Counted from the stretch's first letter, positions 6,868-13,443 are shown. The stretch: DNA of 14,521 bases from Candidatus Methanovirga meridionalis (GCA_031289325.1 JAITPS010000148.1:1-14521); one strand, 5' to 3'. Notes: generated by a model from the sequence alone, not told the origin. Numbers and translations are program-made.

Positions 6868-8370
6868 TTATAAAAACTTATTTAGATTGTTTTTACTCCA
6901 TTCAACACCAGCATCAAAAGCTTCAATATTTTTATCTACAACTTTGGATTTAGACTTGAAGGTTTCTTTTATACCTTGATAAAATGCTTCTTTTGAGATT
7001 GAATTATTGGATTGGTTTATATATTCCCATAAAACACCAAGCATAATAGTGTTAATAGCTTTTAAACTATCATATTTTGTTGCGATATCGTATGCTGGGA
7101 CTGGAATAGCTATTTTAGATATTTTAGGATTATTAATTCTTGAATCATAAAAGATTACACCAGTTTCTTTTACTTCATCAGTAAATTTCTTTAGTGCAGG
7201 TTTATTTAAAGCTATTAAAATATCTGGATTTTCAACTATTGGGGAACCAATTGTATCTCCTGCAATTACAACAGAACAATTTGCTGTTCCTCCTCTTTGT
7301 TCTGGACCATATGCAGGATACCAAGACACATGTTTTTTATCAGCAGATGCTGCTTGAGCAAGTGTTAAACCTCCACTTAAGACACCTTGACCTCCAAAAC
7401 CTGCTATTTTAATATTTAATTGTTTATAATCATGAGTTTTCTTGATTTCATTGTTAACTCCTCGATTAACATTAAATATCTTATCTAAGGATTCTATTGA
7501 AAAATCACTCTCATCCCTTACAATAGGCTCAACTTCTTTAGATTTATCTCTAAATCTTTTTAATGGGAATTCTTTTTCCATATTATTTGTTATAAAACTT
7601 TCAATATCTTTAACAGACATTCGAAGATTAGTTGGGCATGGAGATAGAACTTCAATGAATGCATATCCTTTACTTTCTTTTTGTATTTTTAATGCTTTTT
7701 TAATAGCTATTTTTGCTTTTCTAATGTTTCGAGCATTTGCAAGTGAAACCCTTTCAATGAAAACTGGTGCTTCAAGAGTGTTAAGAATTTCGCATACATG
7801 CATAGGATAACCAGAATAAAGAGGGTCTCTACCATTTTGTGAGGTTACAGTTTTCTCTCCAATGAGGGTTGTAGGTGCCATTTGTCCACCAGTCATTCCA
7901 TAAACTGTATTATTAACAAAGAAAACAGCTATTTTCTCTCCACGATTTGCTGTTTGTATTGTTTCATTTAAACCAATGGATGCTAAATCACCATCACCTT
8001 GATAAGACATGACAATAGCATTTGATTCTGCCCGTGAAATTGCGGTTCCAACAGCAGGAGCTCTTCCATGAGCAGTTTGAACATTACCACAATTGAAGTA
8101 ATAATAAGCAAAAACCGCACAACCAACTGGAGAAATCATTACAGACCTTTCTTGAATATCTAATTCATCAATAACCTCCCCAATCAATTTATGGAGAATA
8201 CCATGACCACAACCTGCACAGTAATGAGTGGTTTTAGGAGCATTAATTCCTTTTCTTAAGAATATGTCATTAATGGAATTAGGTTTTCTAATAACTTTAA
8301 AATCTTCCACACTATAATTTTCTACATTACAATCGTCTAAATTTGTGATAATATCTCCCTCCTTAATCAA
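6868..8370 (-). CDS. vorA: 2-oxoisovalerate:ferredoxin oxidoreductase, fused beta-gamma subunit (VorA)
   Basis: A 500-residue fusion. Residues about 40-270 are the thiamine-diphosphate-binding beta subunit: HYCAGCGHG (49-57), the Mg-TPP motif GDGD (125-128) ... NN (153-154), and Cys51, Cys54, Cys84 or Cys94 and Cys245 as likely ligands of the proximal [4Fe-4S] cluster. After a charged linker (about 280-318), residues 319-500 are the gamma subunit, with GFGGQGVLSGG (324-334) and GPEQRGGTANCSV (355-367). With VorB it would interconvert branched 2-oxo acids and acyl-CoA plus CO2 using ferredoxin. A fused subunit of about 480-500 residues is, as I recall, the arrangement in methanobacterial VOR. 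The start shown is TTG at 8370, overlapping the vorB stop by 8 bp; the strong Shine-Dalgarno lies inside the frame (see separate entry), so the true start may be later. Indolepyruvate or 2-oxoglutarate specificity is less likely. Confidence 0.85.
   Translation of the reverse strand: MIKEGDIITNLDDCNVENYSVEDFKVIRKPNSINDIFLRKGINAPKTTHYCAGCGHGILHKLIGEVIDELDIQERSVMISPVGCAVFAYYYFNCGNVQTAHGRAPAVGTAISRAESNAIVMSYQGDGDLASIGLNETIQTANRGEKIAVFFVNNTVYGMTGGQMAPTTLIGEKTVTSQNGRDPLYSGYPMHVCEILNTLEAPVFIERVSLANARNIRKAKIAIKKALKIQKESKGYAFIEVLSPCPTNLRMSVKDIESFITNNMEKEFPLKRFRDKSKEVEPIVRDESDFSIESLDKIFNVNRGVNNEIKKTHDYKQLNIKIAGFGGQGVLSGGLTLAQAASADKKHVSWYPAYGPEQRGGTANCSVVIAGDTIGSPIVENPDILIALNKPALKKFTDEVKETGVIFYDSRINNPKISKIAIPVPAYDIATKYDSLKAINTIMLGVLWEYINQSNNSISKEAFYQGIKETFKSKSKVVDKNIEAFDAGVEWSKNNLNKFL
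8353..8364 (-). promoter_or_regulatory. Strong Shine-Dalgarno inside the annotated vorA start
   Basis: AAGGAGGGAGAT, a near-complete match to the archaeal 16S anti-SD, overlaps the vorB stop codon but lies downstream of the TTG used as the vorA start. The in-frame codon 5 nt after GGAGG is ATT (8352-8350), followed by ATC. No ATG lies in the first 50 codons and GTG occurs only at codon 21. Either TTG starts without its own SD, or a rare ATT start is used. Confidence 0.6.
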
Positions 8371-9541
8371 TTATGCTTGTGAATCTATCCTCATCCACAT
8401 CATTTTCTCTAAAATTAGTGTATCTATCTGAATCTACAATATCTTCTTCCTCATTATCCAAAGATTTCTTAGTTTCTATATCATTAGGATAATCAGCTAT
8501 TTCATAAATCTTTTCTAAAATTTGAGAAACCGTAATTAAATTTCCACCCATTCTATTAACTAAATGAATACTATCAGAAAGAATAGCTAATTTTATATCT
8601 TCTAACATCTGCCCATTACTCATTTCTACAGAAATAAATTCAACACCTTTCTTTGAAAACTCTAAAAGTATATCTTTAGGAAATGGAAAAAGAGTTTTAA
8701 GACGCAACAATCCAACCTTAATACCTTTTTCTCTTGCAACATCAACAGCTGTTCTTGATAATCTACTACTGATCCCATAAGAAACTATGATGTAGTTAGC
8801 ATCAGCTATTTTATACTCCTCATAATCAACTTCCTTAGATTCAATTTCCATATATTTTTCTTGAAGTTTAAAATTAAAGTCTTCAAGTAAATCAAAATCA
8901 AGGAATATTGAAGTGACTAAATTATTCATTGTTTCTTTATTGCCTCTAACAGCATAGCTATTATCTATTTCATGTTCAATTGCCTTTTCTGGGAAATTTA
9001 AGGGTTCTGCCATCTGCCCAATAACAGCATCAGTTAAAACTATCACTGGGGTTCTATACTTATCTGAAAGTTCAAATCCTTTAATTGTCATATCACACAT
9101 TTCTTGAACACTGTTAGGAGCAAGAACAATAGTTTTATAATTTCCATGCCCCCCACCTTTAACAATCTGATTGTAATCTCCTTGTTCAGGTCCAATATTA
9201 CCAAGACCAGGACCAGCCCTCATAACATCAACAATAACTGCTGGAAGTTCAGCTCCAGCCAAAAATGTAATTCCTTCCTGTTTTAAACTAATACCAGGCC
9301 CAGAAGAAGCACTTATAACTCTGTGTCCTGCAGTAGCCCCACCATAAACCATATTAATAGCTGCTTCCTCACTCTCTGCTTGAATAAATTTCCTCCCAAC
9401 CATAGGAAAATATTTGGATGCTTCATGAAGAATTTCACTTGCAGGTGTTATTGGATAACCAAAGAAACAATCACACCCAGCATATAAAGCACCTATAATT
9501 ACTGCTGTATTTCCTTTTATCATCTGACTAACCATATTCAT
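8363..9541 (-). CDS. vorB: 2-oxoisovalerate:ferredoxin oxidoreductase alpha subunit (VorB)
   Basis: A 392-residue alpha subunit of a 2-oxoacid:ferredoxin oxidoreductase, carrying the pyrimidine-binding half of the TPP site and the transketolase-C-like domain. Motifs are GYPITPASEI (28-37), QAESEEAAINMVYGGATAGH (54-73), SSGPGISLKQEG (79-90), MRAGPGLGN (107-115), KGGGHGNYK (128-136) and, in the second domain, SYGISSRLSR (254-263). The wording closely matches proteins named 3-methyl-2-oxobutanoate dehydrogenase VorB. Starts at 9541 or at the second ATG two codons later are both near GGGGGA. It is followed by vorA with an 8-bp overlap, so translation is coupled. The usual small 2[4Fe-4S] ferredoxin subunit (VorC) is not adjacent. 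Residues about 353-392 form an acidic tail rich in D and E that I would not expect in a typical ~350-residue VorB. Confidence 0.87.
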   Translation of the reverse strand: MNMVSQMIKGNTAVIIGALYAGCDCFFGYPITPASEILHEASKYFPMVGRKFIQAESEEAAINMVYGGATAGHRVISASSGPGISLKQEGITFLAGAELPAVIVDVMRAGPGLGNIGPEQGDYNQIVKGGGHGNYKTIVLAPNSVQEMCDMTIKGFELSDKYRTPVIVLTDAVIGQMAEPLNFPEKAIEHEIDNSYAVRGNKETMNNLVTSIFLDFDLLEDFNFKLQEKYMEIESKEVDYEEYKIADANYIIVSYGISSRLSRTAVDVAREKGIKVGLLRLKTLFPFPKDILLEFSKKGVEFISVEMSNGQMLEDIKLAILSDSIHLVNRMGGNLITVSQILEKIYEIADYPNDIETKKSLDNEEEDIVDSDRYTNFRENDVDEDRFTSIID

Positions 9542-9632
9542 TATCCCCCAAGTTTAAGTAAAATAAATATAATAAAAAAATTATATTAAAAAATTCTATT
9601 AAAATAAAAAATTATTAAATTATAGTGCATTT

Positions 9633-9716
9633 AATGAAGTTTTTAATAAACAACTTTTTTAAAAATAATTATTATTAAAAAATATTAATTTAAAATTTAT
9701 TTATATTAATTTAAAA
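9633..9716 (+). repeat. Dispersed about 85-bp repeat, copy R4
   Basis: It reads AATGAAGTTTTTAATAAACA, then ACTTTTTTAAAAATAATTA and AATATTAATTTAAAATTTAT, a diverged copy of R3 (10022-10105). It is the reverse complement of the type found at R1 and R2. It sits about 90 bp upstream of vorB. Confidence 0.7.
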
Positions 9717-9760
9717 TTTATTTATATTATTTAAAATTTATTTATATTATTTAAAATTTA
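9682..9760. repeat. 20-21-bp tandem repeat, about 4 copies
   Basis: TTTATATTATTTAAAATTTA occurs exactly at 9721-9740 and 9741-9760, preceded by two ATATTAATTTAAAATTTA variants. The first unit overlaps the end of R4, so the array may have grown out of that repeat. Across 9542-10368 I see repeats and promoter-like motifs but no gene. Confidence 0.85.
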
Positions 9761-9909
9761 AAAACAATATTTAATATTAATATTAGAGTTGTATATATAA
9801 TATTATGAATGATATTATGAATATTCTTGAGTATATTAGACCTTAAATATAATTTAAATCTTTTTTCAAAATTTAACAGAAAAAATATGGGAATACTAAT
9901 CGCCAAATG

Positions 9910-9928
9910 ATCTTATAAGATTTTTTTT
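9910..9928 (+). terminator. Palindrome followed by T8
   Basis: ATCTTATAAGAT is a perfect 12-bp palindrome whose last T opens a run of eight T. It could be a weak terminator or a dimeric-protein site. No gene ends nearby on the plus strand, so the role is unclear. Confidence 0.35.
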
Positions 9929-9944
9929 AGACTTAACAAAAATG

Positions 9945-9955
9945 TTTATATATGA
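9945..9955 (+). promoter_or_regulatory. Orphan TATA box
   Basis: TTTATATATGA is preceded by an A-rich BRE-like stretch. It matches the vapB TATA box in 10 of 11 bases. The nearest plus-strand gene starts over 400 bp away, so any transcript from about 9975 would run through repeat R3 first. Candidate non-coding RNA promoter. Confidence 0.35.
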
Positions 9956-10021
9956 TAATATTATATAAATAAATGTTTAATTATAAATAATGATTAAATA
10001 ATAAGTAATTATTGTGGATTC

Positions 10022-10105
10022 GATAAAGTTCTTAATAAATAATTTTTTTAAAAATAAATATTAATAAAATATATTAATTTAAAATCATTTATATTAATCA
10101 AAATA
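10022..10105 (+). repeat. Dispersed about 85-bp repeat, copy R3
   Basis: GATAAAGTTCTTAATAAATA, a T7 run, AAAAATAAATATTA and ATATTAATTTAAAATCATTT. This is nearly the same as the reverse complement of R1 along its whole length and is similar to R4 on the same strand. Confidence 0.8.
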
Positions 10106-10165
10106 TACTTATATTATTTAAAATTTAAAATTATAGATTTTTATAAGAAGATATTTAAAATTAAA

Positions 10166-10268
10166 TAAATTAATAAAAATAAATTAATAAAAATAAATTA
10201 ATAAAAATAAATTAATAAAAATAAATTAATAAAAATAAATTAATAAAAATAAATTAATAAAAATAAAT
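10166..10268. repeat. 14-bp tandem array, 7 copies
   Basis: TAAATTAATAAAAA units in exact 14-bp register; ATTAAT begins at 10169, 10183, 10197, 10211, 10225, 10239 and 10253. Confidence 0.95.
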
Positions 10269-10279
10269 TTATTATTCGA

Positions 10280-10305
10280 AATTCAAGAACTAAAATTCAA
10301 GAACT
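10280..10305. repeat. Paired direct repeat upstream of the thioredoxin-like gene
   Basis: AATTCAAGAACT occurs twice, at 10280-10291 and 10294-10305, 14 bp apart. It lies 65-90 bp before the start codon and upstream of a TATA-like AATATATG (10330-10337). The position suits an activator or repressor site, but this is speculative. Confidence 0.5.
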
Positions 10306-10368
10306 TTTCCATAATGACTATATTAAAAATAATATATGAATAGTTATTAATCTAAATGGAGTGATATT

Positions 10369-10614
10369 ATGGTATTTAAAATAGAAGTTTTTACATCACC
10401 AACATGTCGTTATTGTCCAACGGCTAAGGATATTGTTATGAAAGCAAAAGAACAACTTCAAGATAAAATAGATGTTGAAGAAGTTAATATAATGGAAGAT
10501 AAAAAAAGAGCTAATGCTTATGGTGTAATGGCTGTACCAACTATTGTAATTGATGGGGTTGTAGAGTTTGTTGGTACACCAGCACTTGATGATTTACTTT
10601 CAAAGTTAAAATAA
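10369..10614 (+). CDS. Small thioredoxin/glutaredoxin-like redox protein
   Basis: An 81-residue thioredoxin-fold protein. The active site is CRYC (Cys13-Cys16) in TSPTCRYCPTAK, and the cis-proline loop is AVPTIVIDG (55-63, Pro57). It consists of only the minimal fold, beta-alpha-beta then beta-beta-alpha, ending in GTPALDDLLSKL. Such small proteins are common in methanogens and act as disulfide reductants in the cytoplasm; the reductase partner and targets cannot be inferred here. The start ATG follows GGAGTGAT with good spacing. It precedes rnp2 by 91 bp, with no functional link evident. The redoxin assignment is firm; whether it behaves as thioredoxin or glutaredoxin is open. Confidence 0.9.
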   Translation: MVFKIEVFTSPTCRYCPTAKDIVMKAKEQLQDKIDVEEVNIMEDKKRANAYGVMAVPTIVIDGVVEFVGTPALDDLLSKLK

Positions 10615-10654
10615 TTTTTATTTTCTCATTATAAAATAATAATTTTTAGTTTTT

Positions 10655-10692
10655 AAAAATCTACTTTTAATCTAAAAATCTACTTTTAATCT
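10655..10692. repeat. 19-bp direct repeat, 2 copies
   Basis: AAAAATCTACTTTTAATCT at 10655-10673 and again at 10674-10692, in the short gap before rnp2. It ends 13 bp before the start codon and takes the place where a ribosome binding site would be expected. Confidence 0.9.
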
Positions 10693-10705
10693 ATTTCCTG
10701 ATTTC

Positions 10706-11104
10706 ATGAAACTTAAAATTTTGCCTCCAACCTTAAGAACAAACTACAGGTATTTAGTTTTAGATATTAAATCAGAGATATTTTTATCTAAAAATGATTT
10801 AATATCAGCTATTTGGGAAGCATCTATACATTTATATGGTGAATTAGAAACGAGTAATTTTCATTTATGGGTTATGAGATTTTTTGATTTAAATCATGAA
10901 AAAGATAATATATTTAATTATATTGAAGATAAAAATAGTTTTCATTATTATAAAGCTGTTTTAAGATGTCAAAGAAATTTTGAGGAAAAAGTTCGAGATT
11001 CTTTAACCATGCTATATACATATAAAAGGAATAAAATAGCTATTAACACTATTGGAAAGTCAGGAACTATTAAATCTGCTGTTAATAAGTTTATAAACCA
11101 TTAA
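10706..11104 (+). CDS. rnp2: RNase P protein component 2 (Pop5 homologue)
   Basis: A 132-residue Pop5/Rpp14-type subunit of archaeal RNase P, the ribonucleoprotein that removes 5' leaders from pre-tRNAs. Family marks are the N-terminal MKLKILPPTLRTNYRYL (1-17), SKNDLISAIWEA (28-39), KAVLRCQRNFEEKVRDSL (83-100) and the C-terminal TIGKSGTIKSAV (115-126). A hydrophilic stretch at about 62-80 looks longer than usual. ATG at 10706 fits the family N-terminus exactly, yet no clear Shine-Dalgarno precedes it. In many euryarchaea rnp2 follows rnp3 and precedes psmA closely. Here rnp3 is not found next to it and psmA is 1.5 kb away, though the gene order rnp2-psmA-sdo1 is kept. Confidence 0.85.
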   Translation: MKLKILPPTLRTNYRYLVLDIKSEIFLSKNDLISAIWEASIHLYGELETSNFHLWVMRFFDLNHEKDNIFNYIEDKNSFHYYKAVLRCQRNFEEKVRDSLTMLYTYKRNKIAINTIGKSGTIKSAVNKFINH

Positions 11105-11286
11105 TTCTCAATTTTAAAAAACAAAGAATTTTAAAATTTATTTAAATTTTGAAAATGATGATTTTTTAATCTTTAATCAATTTTAAATATTACTTTATAA
11201 AAAATTATTTTATAAAAATCTATAATCTCAAATTTTAAAGAGAGTTTACCAAACTGAACTGATAAATAACAATTTATTGAGTTAAA

Positions 11287-11388
11287 TTTATATATGGATG
11301 ATCACTGCTGTTAAAATAAGAAAATTTTTAATTTATGTCCCTTTTAAGGCTTAAATGTGCTTAAAAACTATTAATTACCATATATAAA
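11287..11388. promoter_or_regulatory. Two TATA-like boxes facing each other
   Basis: TTTATATATGG occurs at 11287-11297 on the plus strand, and at 11378-11388 on the minus strand as the reverse complement CCATATATAAA. Both equal the vapB TATA box exactly. They converge over about 80 bp that includes the less AT-rich TGTCCCTTTTAAGGCTTAAA. No open frame follows either. They could drive short RNAs or be relics. The stretch 11105-12592 holds no recognisable protein gene. Confidence 0.35.
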
Positions 11389-11680
11389 AAATCATACTAA
11401 AATATTTTTAAACATTTCACGACTTTTAATTTTATTTTAAATATTAAATCGTACTTTTTAAGCTAAAAATTCTTTTATTTACCCGAATTTTTCTTTTCCA
11501 AACATTTTACATTAGAATTTTTTTAGGTTTTGTTCACTTTTTTTCAATATTCTTACTAAAAATATGGGATTTATTGATTTTCAATGATAGCTTAAAGAGA
11601 CTGTTGAACAATTCAATTATTCAAATTTTAATTAAAATAGACATTTCTTTGTTTTAAAAAATTTTCTATTTTTTAAGGTT

Positions 11681-11742
11681 AGAAAATTTGTAATTTTCTT
11701 TATTGAAATTTTTTATTCCAATTAGAAAAACGAAGTTTTTCT
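11681..11742. repeat. Two perfect 8-bp mini-hairpins with 3-nt loops
   Basis: AGAAAATT-TGT-AATTTTCT (11681-11699) and AGAAAAAC-GAA-GTTTTTCT (11724-11742). The second shares AATTAGAAA/TTAGAAAAACGAAGTTTT context with 2452-2460 and 5061-5079. These belong with the three hairpins at 2461-2510. Confidence 0.7.
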
Positions 11743-11820
11743 TTATTTAAGAGTTAAAAATTGTATACAAGTAAAAAACAAGTTTTTACATAAATTAAAT
11801 TAAAAATAAATAAATTTATA

Positions 11821-11900
11821 TTATTATTACAAGATATTATTATTACAAGATATTATTATTACAAGATATTATTATTACAAGATATTATTATTACAAGAAA
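11821..11900. repeat. 16-bp tandem array, 5 copies
   Basis: TTATTATTACAAGATA starts at 11821, 11837, 11853, 11869 and 11885; the last copy ends AAGAAA. Non-coding. Confidence 0.95.
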
Positions 11901-12068
11901 TAAAGAATTCATATCAAAAAAAATTTTTAAATTAATTAAAAGGATTTAATTTAATTGAAATTGTTTTAAATTATTTTATTAAACTTATAATTAAATATAA
12001 ATATTTAATTAATTAAATAGTTTATAATCTATTATTAATTTAAATATGTAATTTAAAGATAAATTAAG

Positions 12069-12491
12069 TTTTGATTAAAATAATTGTGCAACAGCCTAAT
12101 TGTATAAGCAAGATTTTTGATAGAAGTTTTAATCAAAAATTCTTAAGTTGACATCATTGAGATTAAGTATATAAACTATAACTTACAGAGTATATTATTA
12201 GTATAACTCATTAATATTAAAGACTTGTATAATAAAATAAGATATTAAATTATTGTTTAGTCCATTAATAATATTCACAACATTATTAAGATATAAAAAA
12301 CACTCATCTATATATTTATTAATCATGAGTGTAAAATAATTTGATAAAGTGAAAACTAAAATTAAATACTGTGATTCTCATTAAAACTATTATTTAAACT
12401 TAATTTAAATAAAATTGTGAGTTTAAACTTTAGTGGAGTTTTTTTAAAATTTTTTTATTAATTTATAAATGAAACAATTTTTAAACTCACA
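12069..12491. repeat. Cluster of four inverted repeats upstream of psmA
   Basis: Perfect arms are TTTTGATTAAAA/TTTTAATCAAAA (12069-12080 with 12127-12138), TTAATAAT/ATTATTAA (12265-12272 with 12282-12289), ACACTCAT/ATGAGTGT (12300-12307 with 12325-12332) and TGTGAGTTTAAA/TTTAAACTCACA (12416-12427 with 12480-12491). A further stem, TTTTTGAT/ATCAAAAA (12114-12121 with 12132-12139), competes with the first. This may be structured leader or non-coding RNA, or chance in low-complexity DNA. The two 12-bp arms are the strongest. Confidence 0.5.
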
Positions 12492-12592
12492 CATTGAGAT
12501 TTTCATGAAGAAGATATAATAAATAAAGAAAATATAATAAAATTAATATAGATTAAAATAATCATGATTAAAAAACAATGAGGTAATAAATT

Positions 12593-13384
12593 ATGCAACC
12601 TTTACAAAATGCAGGTTATGATAGAGCAATTACTGTATTCAGCCCAGATGGAAGATTATTTCAAGTAGAATATGCGAGAGAAGCTGTTAAAAGAGGAACC
12701 ACATCTCTTGGAGTCAAATCAAAAGATGGTATTGTTCTTTTAGTTGATAAAAGAACCACAAGTAAGTTAGTAGAAACCGAATCAATAGAAAAAATATTCC
12801 AAATTGATGATCATATTGGTGTAGCTACATCTGGACTTGTAGCAGATGCAAGGGCTTTAGTAGAAAGAGCAAGAGTCGAGTCTCAAATTAATAAAATCAC
12901 ATTTAATGAACCAATAAGAGTAGAAGCTTTAGCTAAAAAGATTTGTGACTTAAAACAATTATACACTCAAAATGGTGGTGTAAGACCATTTGGTTCAGCA
13001 CTCATTATTGGTGGAGTTACAGGAAATGATTGTAAACTCTTTGAAACCGATCCAAGTGGAGCTTTAATTGAATATAAAGCAACAGCTATTGGTTCTGGTA
13101 GAAATGTCGCAACAGAAGTATTTGAAAAGAATTACAAAGATGATTTGTCCGTTGATGAAGCTATTAATTTAGCTTTAGATGCTGTTTATGAAGCCACTGA
13201 AGATAAACCAAATGAAAGTAATATAGAAATAGCTATTATTGATAAAGAAACTAAACTTTATTCTAAAGTTTCAAAGAAAGAAATATCAAAATATGTAAAA
13301 GATTTGCATAAAAGAAAAGAAATTGAAAGAAAAGAAGTTGAAGCTAAAGATGCTGAAGCTAAAGAAAAGGATAAAAATGATTAA
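12593..13384 (+). CDS. psmA: Proteasome subunit alpha
   Basis: A 263-residue alpha subunit of the archaeal 20S proteasome. Seven copies form each outer ring, gate substrate entry and dock the PAN or Cdc48-type unfoldases. The gate signature GYDRAITVFSPDGRLFQVEY (8-27) is intact, followed by AVKRGTTSLGVKSKDGIVLL (31-50), GLVADAR (81-87), RPFGSALIIGG (131-141) and GSGRNVATEVFEKNY (167-181). It lacks the catalytic N-terminal Thr, as expected for alpha. The C-terminus (about 236-263) is an almost wholly charged K/E/D/A tail, longer than the compact core, with repeats of EAK/EVEAK type. ATG follows GAGGT with suitable spacing. sdo1 follows after 120 bp in the same direction, as in the archaeal proteasome-exosome cluster. 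Confidence 0.96.
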   Translation: MQPLQNAGYDRAITVFSPDGRLFQVEYAREAVKRGTTSLGVKSKDGIVLLVDKRTTSKLVETESIEKIFQIDDHIGVATSGLVADARALVERARVESQINKITFNEPIRVEALAKKICDLKQLYTQNGGVRPFGSALIIGGVTGNDCKLFETDPSGALIEYKATAIGSGRNVATEVFEKNYKDDLSVDEAINLALDAVYEATEDKPNESNIEIAIIDKETKLYSKVSKKEISKYVKDLHKRKEIERKEVEAKDAEAKEKDKND

Positions 13385-13397
13385 TTATTTTATCTGA

Positions 13398-13405
13398 TTT
13401 TTTTT
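13398..13405 (+). terminator. T8 tract after psmA
   Basis: Eight T followed by ATTTATTTAG begin 14 bp after the psmA stop. A U-tract like this can terminate or attenuate archaeal transcription, which would make sdo1 partly independent of psmA. No strong hairpin precedes it. Confidence 0.4.
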
Positions 13406-13443
13406 ATTTATTTAGAATATCCATTTTATATTTTTAATATGAT

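Larger units (their letters stand above)
11599..12096. mobile_element. Possible small inverted-end element (MITE-like), uncertain
   Basis: GACTGTTGAACAATT at 11599-11613 and AATTGTGCAACAGCC at 12082-12096 are inverted copies of one 15-mer, agreeing at 13 positions. They bound about 498 bp with no open frame, mini-hairpins and a 16-bp array. The G/C-containing ends stand out in AT-rich DNA and resemble insertion-sequence termini in style. No target duplication is obvious beside them and no other copy is present in the window. Confidence 0.3.

Noticed and set aside
7194..7810. Plus-strand open frames of 72 and 122 codons opposite vorA
   Set aside because: They are antisense to a well-supported conserved gene, show no family motifs and have no ribosome binding site.
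9805..9846. Short plus-strand frame MNDIMNILEYIRP after a TATA-like GTATATATAA
   Set aside because: Thirteen codons, no ribosome binding site and no known leader-peptide context; expected by chance in AT-rich DNA.
11599..12096. Intact insertion sequence with transposase
   Set aside because: No open frame or DDE-type motif lies between the inverted ends, and there is no clear target duplication; at best a non-autonomous remnant.
11105..12592. tRNA, SRP RNA, RNase P RNA or box C/D RNA in the long gap
   Set aside because: I looked for T-loop GTTCRANTC, RNase P GAGGAAAGT-type cores and C/D box pairs and saw none convincing. Only inverted repeats and TATA-like motifs are present.
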